A stretch of 10,076 nt of DNA, taken from contig BNUE01000039.1 in the NCBI GenBank assembly GCA_025997135.1, positions 1 to 10,076 of the forward strand. Direction: 5' to 3'. Under the pieces are notes generated by a model that was not told the DNA's origin, searched no databases, and saw nothing but the letters and a program-made list of their open reading frames with translations. Every line of letters begins with the position of its first letter. The first letter of the stretch is position 1. Made by a program: the position numbers and the translations under genes. The DNA is from a candidate division SR1 bacterium. GTDB taxonomy: Bacteria > Patescibacteriota > Gracilibacteria > Absconditabacterales > Absconditicoccaceae. This document shows, piece after piece, positions 1-8,134 of the stretch.

Positions 1-644
1 AATTAACTATCGGTTTAACTATTTTTTCTTTTGTAATAGTCGGTTTATTGATGATTCTAAATAGAACTTACTCTTTTGCTCAGTTTAGTAAAGTAGAAAT
101 CATGGGTATAAATTTAGCTAGAGAAGGTATGGAAGAAATGTATAATATCAGAGATACAAACTGGAAAAAATACTCATCAGATAGAGATAATTGCTGGCTT
201 AATATGGATCCTTTATGAGATTGCACCAATACAAGTGCAAAAATCAATTTTTGAAGCTGACTTTTTATCCTTCAGACGAAAACATCAAATGCTTGACAAG
301 TATATTTCGCAGTAAGTGATACAAATATAGATATAGAAAGCTGATACAACCATTTTTGGCAGTTAGATCCTAGCGAACAACAAAAATTTATGATGCCATT
401 TACTGGAATAACTACAGATGGCAAGGAACTTTCCCACATTATGGAAAATGAAGTACAATTTTATAGGATGGTAAGAATCTTCTGAATATATAATAAACGT
501 TGAAATGCTGAGACTTTATGTACAAACTCTACTTGCCCGTGAGATCATCCACAAGAATTACGTTTTTGCGTAAAAGTATTTCGAGGATGAATTATCCCTT
601 GAGATGTAGATTTATGCAGTGTTCTGACAAATTTTAAAGAATAA
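1..644 (+). CDS. Type IV prepilin-like protein, N-terminus outside window
   Basis: Reading begins at base 3 and ends with TAA at 642-644, leaving 213 residues. Residues 1-18 are hydrophobic (LTIGLTIFSFVIVGLLMIL) and look like the rest of a prepilin N-terminal helix; the cleavage site and leader lie off the window. Next comes NLAREGMEEMYNIRDTNW, close to the 'NLAxEGxExxxNIRDTNW' signature that I know from pilin-like proteins of Patescibacteria. The C-terminal globular part carries about seven cysteines and may be disulfide-stabilised outside the cell. Many in-frame TGA codons must be read as Gly, so the standard code would give only a short fragment. The likely role is as a pseudopilin or pilin subunit of a type IV pilus or competence-type machine. 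Which subunit it is cannot be told. It converges with ndk, with 7 bases between the stop codons. Confidence 0.75.
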
Positions 645-651
645 CATAATA

Positions 652-1149
652 TTATCTAATAAAGCATTCATTACACATCACATAATCATATAATTCATTA
701 GGGGAGAACCACAGATCTATCTCTTTTTTTGCTTCTTCGCTATCTCAGCTTGCATGAATTAAGTTTGGAATCCCTTTTTTTTCTTGATCACCGTATGAAA
801 AACTCATGTGTGCGAAGTCACCCCTGATTGTTCCTGGATTTGCACTAGCTGGTTCTGTCGCTCCAACCATTTGACGAACAATCTTTACAGCCTCTATTCA
901 TTCGAGGACAATTGCTATTACAGGTCATTTCTGCATAGATTCTAGAGTTACATTAAATACAGCTTCTCAGCGACGAGAAATCATAGTCCCAATAGTTTCA
1001 TAATGCTGATAAAAAAAATCCCTATTAGGAGACACCATCTTTGTACCTACAATCTTTAAACCTCTCCTTTCAAAGCGACTCAAAATCTCTCAACAAACGG
1101 AGCGTTGTACGGCATCAGGCTTGAGAATTATAAGTGTTCTTTCAGACAT
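652..1149 (-). CDS. ndk: Nucleoside diphosphate kinase
   Basis: A 165-residue protein running from ATG at 1149 to TAA at 652-654. It transfers the gamma phosphate from NTPs to NDPs through a phosphohistidine, balancing nucleotide pools in the cytoplasm. The N-terminus [16 protein letters not shown] contains the KPDA motif; the middle has [31 protein letters not shown] and the catalytic histidine H132 within NLIHASGDS, where the family has NxxHxSDS. It is slightly longer than the usual ~140-150 residues because of an insertion around residues 40-70 ([18 protein letters not shown]) that I know from Patescibacteria-type Ndk. Glycines 20, 61, 75, 84 and 135 are TGA codons. It is the last gene of the ssb-lepB-hsp20-ndk run, 33 bases after the preceding stop. 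No Shine-Dalgarno-like sequence lies upstream; the spacer is AT-only. Identification is firm. Confidence 0.95.
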
Positions 1150-1182
1150 GATATATAAAAAAAAGATATAAAAGGCTGATTT

Positions 1183-1524
1183 CTATTCTATTTCTAGTTC
1201 AATTTTTTCTGGAACAAGAGCTTTAGGCACGATAATTTGTAATGTATTGTCTCAGCTTAATTTTGAGTGAATTTTATCGAAATAAACCTGAGGAGGAATA
1301 TCAATTTCGAGGTCAATTACTCACCAATAACACTGCTCCTGAATAGACACAAAAAGTTCGTTTAATTCAGGTTTTTCTCTTTCTCATTTTATCAAAATTT
1401 GGTAATTCTCAATCTTAATCTCTAATGATTCTTTTTGGACTCATCAAAGAGGCATAATAATCACAATCTCACTAGAAGATTCATACATATCATATGGGAT
1501 GAAAGGTTTGTTTATATCTGTCAT
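1183..1524 (-). CDS. Small heat-shock protein (Hsp20/alpha-crystallin family)
   Basis: A 113-residue protein from ATG 1524 to TAG 1183-1185. It fits an ATP-independent holdase chaperone. The alpha-crystallin domain starts at about residue 19 (EIVIIMPLGGVQKESLEIKI), which matches the 'vi.a.laGvkkedieikv' beginning of the fold, followed by LIKGERE at 44-50. The end has DKIHSKLSGDNTLQIIVPK (83-101), equivalent to the 'a.l.nGvL.i.iPK' signature. The tail KIELEIE may supply the I-x-I/L motif used in oligomer assembly. The N-terminal arm is very short (about 18 residues), so large oligomers are uncertain. The start was chosen because the domain would lose its first strands if the internal ATG at residue 24 were used; two consecutive TGA codons (residues 27-28) hide this gene under the standard code. 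It lies 16 bases after lepB and 33 before ndk. No CIRCE or HrcA-type operator is visible. Confidence 0.85.
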
Positions 1525-1540
1525 ATTGTTTTTGACAATA

Positions 1541-2158
1541 CTAAAATTTGGTATATTGAGGGAAAAGACGCATCCACACCTTACCTATCAAGTCACTATT
1601 TGATACAGTATAATTTGCCCCTTGATAACATTGAATCCCAAAACAGCATAGAGAATCAGTAGTACGACCTCTATTATCTCACATTACAAAATAACCATTT
1701 ACAACAGGAAATTCATTCATTCAACAGGTGGCAATAGTCTGAGTATGAGCAGGGAGATAAGATTCATTTAGTTTCTCACAGTAAAGGTTAGATGAGGTTT
1801 TAATAAGAGTTGGAGGGGTATTTTTATTGCAAATATAGACATTATCATCCTGAACTAAAACAGTTTCTCAAGGTAATCATATTACTCTCTTAATATAAGG
1901 GATTGATTTACCAGATGGAACAAAGACAACAACATCTCATCTTTCAAATGTCGTTAACTTTTGAGTGAGTTTTTCTACAATAATCCAATCCTTATCAGAA
2001 AAGTTAGGCATCATACTCGCACCAAGTACTGTGTATGGACTAAAAACAAAAAATCTAACACTAAGAACTATTCAAAACATGAAAACCATAAAAGCAATCA
2101 AATCAAAAAGTTCTGCTCAAAATCTAGTGAGACGAGAATAATCTTCTTTTTGTGTCAT
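1541..2158 (-). CDS. lepB: Signal peptidase I
   Basis: A 205-residue membrane protease from ATG 2158 to TAG 1541-1543 that would remove signal peptides from exported proteins. One membrane segment lies at about residues 18-39. The catalytic Ser48 sits in GASMMPNF (family SGxSMxPT), the general-base Lys90 in YIKRVIGLPGE, and the box E motif is GDNRGRTTDS (160-169). This is the normal S26 Ser-Lys dyad layout. The extracytoplasmic part is unusually rich in cysteine (110, 127, 145, 171, 172, 177), which could form disulfides. In-frame TGA encodes glycines including G94 and G97 of the RVIGLPGE motif and G160 of GDN. Clients probably include secreted proteins, but prepilins normally use a separate peptidase. 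It is 32 bases after ssb and 16 before the Hsp20 gene; no recognisable Shine-Dalgarno precedes it. Confidence 0.93.
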
Positions 2159-2190
2159 AAATTCAATATAATTTTGTAGATAAAGTTAAT

Positions 2191-2631
2191 TTAGAATGGG
2201 ATTTCTTCAGTTGAAATGTCGTCATTGAATACATCTTCTACAGGTGAGATAGGTGTGTCAAATCATTCATCACTAGATTTATCAATATTTCCATCACTTC
2301 TTGAATCTAGAAAAATAAAGTTATCAACTATAATTTCGGTAGAAAATTTCTCAATTCATTCACTATCAGTCCGCCTACGAGTTCTAAGCCTTCATTCTAT
2401 ATAAACTCTTTTTCATTTAATGAGGTACTTACCAAGGACATCTGCTCAGTTTCCATAAGCCACACATCTATGATATTCTGCATCTTCCATAACATTTCAA
2501 TCTTTGTTTTTATATTTGCGATTGGTCGCTACTGTAAAATTCACAACAGGTGTCCCAGTGGTTTCAATGGTTTTCACCTGCAGATTATTGGTAGCTCTTC
2601 CGATCAGCATTACTTTATTCAAGTCCATCAT
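2191..2631 (-). CDS. ssb: Single-stranded DNA-binding protein
   Basis: A 146-residue protein from ATG 2631 (a second ATG follows at 2628) to TAA 2191-2193. It coats single-stranded DNA in replication, repair and recombination. An OB fold covers about residues 2-112: MDLNKVMLIGRATNN, then TPVVNFTVATNRKYK, then [33 protein letters not shown], in the usual bacterial SSB order. A flexible acidic region follows, ending in EEIPF, which corresponds to the DDxIPF tip that recruits partner proteins. Six glycines are TGA codons, including those in the GNGA and [10 protein letters not shown] stretches. It is the first gene of the leftward run and is divergent from the M20-like gene; the dnaB helicase lies 1.6 kb away on the other strand. 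Confidence 0.95.
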
Positions 2632-2672
2632 TTTATTTCATATAAAAAGATAAAATACTTCTCTACTACTGT

Positions 2673-2681
2673 TTTATACCA
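2673..2681 (-). promoter_or_regulatory. Putative extended -10 promoter for ssb operon
   Basis: On the minus strand TGG-TATAAA reads from 2681 down to 2673, resembling an extended -10 (TGN TATAAT), about 40 bases upstream of the ssb ATG. The hexamer 17 bases further upstream (TGTAAA) is a poor -35. Placement between divergent genes supports a promoter here, but AT-rich sequence makes chance matches common. Confidence 0.35.
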
Positions 2682-2743
2682 TAAATTCAAGCATATTTAC
2701 ATTTTTTAAACTTGACTCTTTTGATATTTATATCTATTTATAG

Positions 2744-2771
2744 TTGAAATAACTGTTTTTTTCTGTATAAT
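2744..2771 (+). promoter_or_regulatory. Promoter for the M20-like gene
   Basis: TTGAAA (2744-2749) and a perfect TATAAT (2766-2771) are separated by 16 bases, a good sigma-70-type match. Transcription would begin near 2778, giving a leader of about 55 bases before the ATG at 2835. No Shine-Dalgarno motif is seen in this leader. Confidence 0.65.
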
Positions 2772-2834
2772 AGACTATGAATGTAAAACAAAAAATCTGA
2801 ACAAAGTATTTTTACTTAGATTTTGCAGCATATA

Positions 2835-4079
2835 ATGCCATTGGCTACATATTATGAATTATTAAAAGATTATATTGAATTTCAAACAATACAAGATACT
2901 ACAATTTTTGCTATAGAAGCTGAAAAAACCATAAATCGGTTCAGTAAAATTTTAAAAAAATCTGGTTTTGAAGTACAAAATCACGCTATCCAATCAATAC
3001 CAACATTGGTCGCAAAATATATACATAACAAAAATTTACCGACAGTTATCATCTATACTTATTATGATCTGATAATGTCAGAAGTAAGCAATGACTGGAA
3101 AAATAATCCATTTAACCTTTATTTATGAAAAGATGAAATCATTGGTAAATGAGTTGCTGAGAACAAATGACAATTTTTAGCTTGTTTAACCAGTATTTCC
3201 CACTTAATTGATGAGTGAAAATTATGATATAACGTAATTTTTTTGATTGATTGATGTCAAAATCATATTTGAGCGAATATTAAGACTTTCTTAGAGGAAT
3301 CTTATGAAGAATTACAGTCAGACTTTTGTTTCTGTTGTGCATGACAGGGAGTTTTAGAGTCTCCAACTATTGATATTGCACAGAGAGGTAGTATGAATTT
3401 TGACATCATCCTTAGCTGAAACGAGATAAATCCATTACGAGAAATGTCAAAACTCATCTCAAAATGATACACTTTCAATGGAAAAGTTGCGATCCCTTAT
3501 TTCTATTACAATATTCAGTGATATAAACCGACAGTTGAGGTGAAAAGATATGGCACAAATATGGAATACAAAACGATCACTAAATCTCAAAAACCTAGTT
3601 ATACGACATTAGAACCGACTCTTGACTTGACCTGAATTGTTAGTTTGCCTAAATTTGACAAATCTCAATCAATTCCAAAGAAAGTTGTCGCAAATTTTCA
3701 GATGAAATTAGTTGCAGATCAAAATTATCCAGAGATGATTAAAGGTTTACAACAATGGCTAAAAACAATCGCTCCAACCCAGTTAAAAACTGAGCTTATA
3801 ATTCATGAAGCGTTCAATCCTATAAAACTTCCTTTAACTAATTTTTATGCCCAAAAAGCTTTTAGCTTAATCATGAAAAATCGAGATCAAACACCAGAAA
3901 ATCAGCAAAAAAAAATCTGAATAAAAGCCTTAGAAGCGATACAGTCTACTATTTGTCCGACAATCCTATCTATTCCATTTGCCAATAAAAGTAGTAATAT
4001 CTGAGAGACAAATGAAAATCTAAAAAACGAGCAAGTAAAAAAAATATTTGACTTTTGCACCGAATTCTTCAAAGGATAA
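2835..4079 (+). CDS. M20-family peptidase-like protein, probably non-catalytic
   Basis: A 414-residue protein (TAA 4077-4079) with the size and order of M20 dipeptidase/deacylase proteins. The N-terminus YYELLKDYIEFQTIQDTT, a central dimerisation-like part (IPKKVVANFQMKLVADQNYP) and the C-terminal GETNENL region match the family. The canonical zinc sites do not: HYD is Y76-Y77-D78; the DDKG region is AENKG with E109; the Glu-Glu pair is replaced within DGCQNH (139-144); the SD aspartate is C167-C168; and the final ligand of HxPNE is G390. Asp78 remains. The lid/dimer HSG segment also appears shortened. I infer a pseudoenzyme, perhaps a binding or scaffold protein, not a broken gene, because the frame is open throughout with TGA = Gly. 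The start is uncertain: an in-frame TTG lies at 2823, and TAG at 2817-2819 bounds it upstream. No signal peptide is visible. Confidence 0.8.
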
Positions 4080-4240
4080 TATTTTCCATGTATTAAAATA
4101 GATCGTTTTCAAATGTTAAATTTTTGTTAATAAAAATGTTAAAAACGCTAGTTATAAACTGGAATTTTCTCTTGATTTCTATTTTATTTTTTTTATACTA
4201 CAAAGTAATTAGTTTTTAATCTTTAATTTTAAGTTTCTCA
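4080..4240. promoter_or_regulatory. dnaB leader region with TGTTAA repeats and imperfect palindrome
   Basis: This 161-base AT-rich gap holds three direct TGTTAA copies at 4114, 4125 and 4137, spaced 11 and 12 bases, so they would lie roughly on one face of the helix. The outer two extend to ATGTTAAA. Downstream, 4148-4162 is an imperfect palindrome with six pairs including one G-U and a 3-base loop. It could be a weak terminator for the M20-like gene or an operator, since the dnaB promoter follows directly. Nothing coding is seen here. Confidence 0.35.
4172..4199 (+). promoter_or_regulatory. Putative promoter for dnaB
   Basis: TTGATT (4172-4177) and TATACT (4194-4199) are separated by 16 bases. 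Initiation near 4206 would leave a leader of about 35 bases before the dnaB ATG. The T-rich spacer lowers certainty. Confidence 0.5.
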
Positions 4241-5593
4241 ATGTCAGTAGATTACAATACCCCTCCACACAATCTAGAAGCAGAAAAATGAGTTATATCA
4301 TGAGCTTTGATGGATGCAGAGACAATGCGAATTTATGAGTGAGATATGCTTACTTTCAAGGATTTTTATCAAAAAGAGCATAGTTTTGTTTATGAAGCGA
4401 TTTACCAGTTATGGAGTGGACATAAAACAGTAGACGTAGTAACTCTTTCTGACCAATTAGCCAAAAACTGAAATTTAGAAAATATATGAGGGATAGATTA
4501 CCTTTATGAGCTTTCTGGTTTTTTACTTTCTACGGCTCCATGTATAGAATATAGCAAGATAGTAAGAGAAAAATCCCTTTTGAGACAGATTCTTAAGGTA
4601 TGTCAGAAAATCTCAGGTGAAGCCTACGAACAAAAAGAGAGTCTAGAAATCTTTGATGCCATAGAAAGACAAATTTTTGATTTAACTCAAAACCAGCTTG
4701 GCGATGGAATTGAACATATTGATGAAATCCTAAAAGGTAGAGTAGAGGAGTATATGGAAATAGTGGATAACCCTGAAGCAGTGAATGCTCGTAAAGTATT
4801 ATCTGGATATAAGTCTATCGATAATATGTTGGCAGGATTTAAACAATGAGAGTTGATTATTCTCGCAGCCAGACCTAGTATGTGAAAAACAGCATTTGCT
4901 CTGAATCTTTTGACACATATTGCTTTAGAGCAGAAAAAAGTAGTCGCTATGTTCTCTTTAGAGATGAGTAGTGAATCAATAGTAGATAGAATCATGTCAG
5001 AAGTTGCCAAAGTTCCAATGCACAAAATCACGAAGTGAGACCTGACAAATGATGACTTTGCACAAATGTGAGAAGCTATGGATACATTAGGATGATCTCA
5101 AATTTATATAGATGACAAGGGCTGACTTACTGTTCCTATGCTAAAATCCAAGCTTAGAAAACTAAAAATAGAGAAAAAAAATTTGGATTTTGTGATCATT
5201 GATTATCTTCAATTGATGCATTCTACTGTCTATGCTGGTAATAGAGTACAAGAAATCTCCGAAATATCACGTGGTCTCAAAGAACTAGCCAAAGAATTAA
5301 GAGTACCAATTATCGCCCTATCTCAGCTTTCTCGTGCTGTTGAGGCTAGAGTAGACAAGAAGCCACAACTTTCAGATCTGCGTGAATCTGGGGCGATTGA
5401 ACAAGATGCAGATGCAGTTCTAATGCTTCATAGAGAAGATTATTATGATCCTGACACAGATAAAAAATGAGCCACCGATGTCTGTATCAGAAAAAATAGA
5501 AATGGAGCAGTCTGAGAGATAGAATTACACTTTGAAAAAGAAATTATGAAATTTACAGAAAAAGAAAAAGAATACTGAGACAGAACATACTAA
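4241..5593 (+). CDS. dnaB: Replicative DNA helicase DnaB
   Basis: A 450-residue protein, the standard DnaB length, running from ATG 4241 to TAA 5591-5593. It would form the hexameric ring that unwinds DNA at the replication fork. The N-terminal domain opens with [17 protein letters not shown], the classic DnaB start. The RecA-like domain has Walker A RPSMGKT (211-217), the SLEMSS motif, Walker [13 protein letters not shown] (Asp321), [13 protein letters not shown] with the arginine-rich helix, and [20 protein letters not shown]. Fourteen of its 29 glycines are TGA codons, including Gly215 in the Walker A loop. Under the standard code it would break into several pieces. No intein or insertion is present. 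It stands alone on its strand behind its own promoter, with no Shine-Dalgarno before the ATG. Identification is firm. Confidence 0.97.
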
Positions 5594-5611
5594 AATTTAA
5601 ATTCTCAAAAT

Positions 5612-5640
5612 TTGCAAAATCCCCCTTTAATGGGTATTAT
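5612..5640 (+). promoter_or_regulatory. Promoter for the membrane protein/lipase cluster
   Basis: TTGCAA (5612-5617) and TATTAT (5635-5640) have the optimal 17-base spacing, about 35 bases upstream of the ATG at 5675. A small CCC/GGG hairpin lies in the spacer. A perfect 10-base palindrome ATTTGCAAAT overlaps the start codon region (5667-5676) and partly repeats the -35 sequence; this may be chance. Confidence 0.55.
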
Positions 5641-5674
5641 TAGAGAGAAACTTTTATTTTCTTGAGATTTGCAA

Positions 5675-6232
5675 ATGCCAGAATCAGTTTCAACATATAT
5701 TCCATCCTCATCTGAAAAGAAACAAGCAGTTCTTATGTATCTTTTTGTATGACTTTTACTTTCTCTGCAGCAAGAAAACATATCACCATATATGCACCAT
5801 CATATCAAACAAGCTTTCTGATGGGCTGTTTTATTAGTTTTAGTAATATTTTTAGATATAATTTTATTCATTTTTTGAGCAGTTTTTTGAGCTTTTTTCT
5901 CAGTTTTAGCATTATTTATTACAATCCCTACCTTGCTTTTTGGCCTTTTATGTGCAAAACAGGCTCGAGACGGTAATTATTTACGAAATCAAGACTGAAT
6001 GGTAAAATATTTTTCAGCATTTTCTGGCTTATGAAATTGGATTTTAAATCTTTTCGATGCTGATCATTATAAAACTATCCAAAATATACCAAATCCATCT
6101 CCTGTCTTATCACAAGAGTCACAGCCTACAGCAGCTCAAATACCGACGATAGATACACAAAACGCACCTGAAACAGTTGCAGGAATAGATCTTTCTCAAT
6201 ATCAAATTTCAACTTCTAAAACAGAATCATAA
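5675..6232 (+). CDS. Multi-pass membrane protein of unknown function
   Basis: A 185-residue protein from ATG 5675 to TAA 6230-6232. Hydrophobic stretches lie at about residues 18-31, 48-67 and 68-92, giving probably three membrane helices. Between the first two is SPYMHHHIKQAFGW, and after the third LLCAKQARDGNY. A short helix, then H..KQA, then paired helices is reminiscent of Tic20/DUF4870-type small membrane proteins, though this is only a weak resemblance. The tail from about residue 103 is polar and rich in Gln, Pro, Thr and Ser and probably unstructured. Six or more glycines are TGA codons. It begins a cluster with the next two genes: its TAA is separated from the next ATG by one base. 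The function cannot be assigned from the sequence. Confidence 0.75.
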
Positions 6233-6233
6233 A

Positions 6234-6965
6234 ATGCCAAGCATCTCCACATATTTTAGTCAGCCTTTAACCTTTTCTCCATCTCAGAAGTTTTTTTCCA
6301 ACCAAAAATCTCTACTAAGAAAACTCAATTTTCTAGATTCTACTACATTAGATACACATATTAAATACTCATTTCAGCAGATAGAACCAGCATTTTTTAT
6401 TCAATGAGCAGAGATACAGGGCTTCAACTCTCAGCATGAAGTCTCTCAGACAGGTATTATCTATAAATTATGATTTCTTACTCCAAAATTTCCAGATATA
6501 CAGCTCGTAAATATAAAACTTGAAGATGTAAAAACACGCGTATCAAACTCCATTTTTTCAACTATAAAATCATTTCCAATCATTCAACGATTGATTTTTC
6601 TTATTTTATTATTTATTCTCCCATTTGTCGGTAAAACACTATTCCGAATTAACCTTATATGACTTATTATTACTTTAATATTTTCTATCTATAAAACAAC
6701 AAAGACACTCCTTAAACGCAAAAAATACCAACAAACATCATCAGTTGGTGGCTTTGATGTCCAATATGCCAGACACACAGATCAGCTTTTTTTTTCTCCT
6801 GAGATGCTTTCAGCAATACAAAACTTAAAATCTCTTAGTATTTCACAAGTTGCTTACACAGGAAACTGTTTATACCTATATCAAACAGCAACCTCTCCAG
6901 CATTAACTCAACATACTATCCAGACTCTATCATCTCCACTTATTTTATCTATTCTTAGCTCATAA
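6234..6965 (+). CDS. Membrane protein with weak DUF3137-like C-terminus
   Basis: A 243-residue protein from ATG 6234 to TAA 6963-6965. The N-terminal part (1-110) is soluble and rich in Ser, Gln and Thr. A hydrophobic pair at about 117-134 and 139-155, followed by the basic KTLLKRKKY, forms a membrane hairpin. The C-terminal part, VGGFDVQYARHTDQLFFSPE followed by LSISQVAYTGNCLYLYQ, resembles DUF3137 proteins in order: a DQ after the F-D-V strand, a 'LTP/FSP' turn, then a strand pair ending in an 'l.iy' strand. I regard this as suggestive only. It has only three TGA glycines. It sits between the preceding membrane protein and the lipase with one-base gaps on both sides (TAA-A-ATG), so the three are almost certainly co-translated. 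No catalytic residues are recognised. Confidence 0.7.
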
Positions 6966-6966
6966 A

Positions 6967-7647
6967 ATGTCGATTATTACTGATAAAATAGCCACAACCT
7001 ATGCCAGATTACTTTCTCAAAAGAATTTTGTACTTTCTACTGTCTCTCAGCAAGATGGTCAAATCGTGGAAATCATAGAGGAAAACTACCTTTCTCCATC
7101 TGAACGTAAAAATCAAATAGGGGACTGGCTTTTAGATAAAAATTTTAATTTACCTCTTCATAACTTATATATTCATACAAAAGAAAAAAAAAATCTGATT
7201 ATTTACCGCGGCACAGACTTTACCGACATAAAAGATATATTTTCTGACGTACAGATCGTTTTATGAACTAATTCAGTAGACAAAAGAGTAGAAGAGTCAC
7301 TTAACTTTTATGACCAAGTAAAGACAAGCTACCCTGACTATGAAATCTGGATATCATGACATTCTCTAGGCGGTACAATAGCTTTTATTATAGCGAAACA
7401 TCGCCAACCAAATCGTACCATCACTTTTAATCCCTGATCTGCTCCAAATAAAGCCTTTCTTTCGATGATGCAAGACACACTATTTCATAAATTATGGACC
7501 CAAACTATCACAACTTACAAAATTTTATGAGACATAGTCTCTGCACTAAGCTTTATTTGAAATACTAAAACATTCATTTTAGAGACAGCTGACCCTAAAA
7601 AATTACATGGTATCGCTAGTTTTAAAAATCTCTTGACTTTTAGATAA
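6967..7647 (+). CDS. Class 3 lipase-like alpha/beta hydrolase
   Basis: A 226-residue protein from ATG 6967 to TAA 7645-7647. The oxyanion strand LIIYRGTD (77-84) is followed by DIFSDVQIVLG, the nucleophile elbow ISGHSLGGT with Ser133, then TITFNPGSAPN, GDIVSAL with candidate Asp189, and LHGIASF with candidate His214. This order is the lipase_3 (Rhizopus/Thermomyces lipase) triad arrangement, also found in bacterial phospholipases. The first Gly of the elbow (residue 131) is a TGA codon. There is no clear signal peptide, so action in the cytoplasm or at the inner face of the membrane is likelier than secretion. The substrate is unknown; ester lipids are the family expectation. It is the last gene of the cluster with two membrane proteins. 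Its final codons contain the -35 element of the next gene. Confidence 0.85.
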
Positions 7648-7660
7648 TTTTGAGTATAAT
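7633..7660 (+). promoter_or_regulatory. Strong promoter for the 142-residue orphan gene
   Basis: TTGACT (7633-7638) and a perfect TATAAT (7655-7660) with a 16-base spacer form the best consensus match in the window. The -35 lies inside the last codons of the lipase gene. Initiation would be near 7667, about 30 bases before the ATG. Confidence 0.7.
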
Positions 7661-7696
7661 AGAAGATAAAATATTTTCTATAATAAAAAAGGCATA

Positions 7697-8125
7697 ATGA
7701 TGGAAAAAATACCATTAAAACAAAACATTAAAAATCCTGAAGAACAGTTTAAAAATTACATAATTCAGGAGGCACCAAATTTCCATTCAATTTTATCAAT
7801 TAGACCTGAGACCTGTATTATGGTCAACGAAGTTATTATTGACTTTTTAAATCGAGTAAAAACTTCATATTTAGTACTAGAAAAATTGAATATTAAAGCA
7901 GATGTAGCAGTAAATATAATGAAAAGTACTATCTGTTCAGATCCTGGACGTTTTTATTTGAGAGAATTAGAGCCACCCAAGACATCTTATACTAGGACAG
8001 AGAAATTTCATCTTAATAACAATAATTCAAGTCTATATGATGATATGAAAAATCTTTTAGAAGCTACAGAATCCCCCATTATGAGTGTTCTCATAATAAA
8101 CAGAAATGCAAAAAAGCTATTCTAA
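7697..8125 (+). CDS. Hypothetical protein, orphan
   Basis: A 142-residue protein from ATG 7697 (a second ATG follows immediately) to TAA 8123-8125. I do not recognise a family. It is mainly charged and soluble, with no signal peptide or membrane segment; residues about 40-75 (MVNEVIIDFLNRVKTSYLVL and KADVAVNIMKST) look helical, and a polar Asn run NNNNSS lies at about 107-112. It has one glycine only and no in-frame TGA codon, unlike every other gene here, so the standard code also reads it fully. Its own promoter and a good terminator make it a single-gene unit, which implies sizeable independent expression. AAGG lies just upstream but too near the ATG for a normal Shine-Dalgarno. Reality as a gene is supported by these flanking signals, not by homology. 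Confidence 0.7.
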   Translation: MMEKIPLKQNIKNPEEQFKNYIIQEAPNFHSILSIRPETCIMVNEVIIDFLNRVKTSYLVLEKLNIKADVAVNIMKSTICSDPGRFYLRELEPPKTSYTRTEKFHLNNNNSSLYDDMKNLLEATESPIMSVLIINRNAKKLF

Positions 8126-8134
8126 CATTATTTT

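Noticed and set aside
1961..2179. Plus-strand frame opposite lepB
   Set aside because: It is antisense to signal peptidase I, whose catalytic motifs are intact on the minus strand.
2777..2947. Small overlapping frame starting at ATG 2777, about 56 residues with TGA = Gly
   Set aside because: The ATG lies at or just before the predicted transcript start, the product has no recognisable features and it overlaps the M20-like frame, which has clear family similarity.
4113..4143. TGTTAA repeats as a CRISPR array or replication-origin iterons
   Set aside because: The units are only 6-8 bases, there are three of them, and there is no spacer structure, DnaA-box consensus or dnaA gene nearby.
4687..5031. 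Minus-strand open frame of 114 codons
   Set aside because: It lies wholly inside dnaB, in antisense, and its translation shows no domain; the plus strand carries unambiguous DnaB motifs.
4241..5593. DnaB, the M20-like gene and others as multi-fragment pseudogenes under the standard code
   Set aside because: All interruptions are TGA only, never TAA or TAG and never frameshifts, and many fall on conserved glycines, so recoding explains them.
5749..5976. Plus-strand hydrophobic frame of 75 codons
   Set aside because: It is a shifted reading of the membrane protein at 5675-6232, which gives a longer, membrane-like product with a start and promoter.
7515..7715. Minus-strand frame at the end of the lipase gene
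   Set aside because: It is antisense to the lipase C-terminus and to the next gene's promoter, with no recognisable domain.
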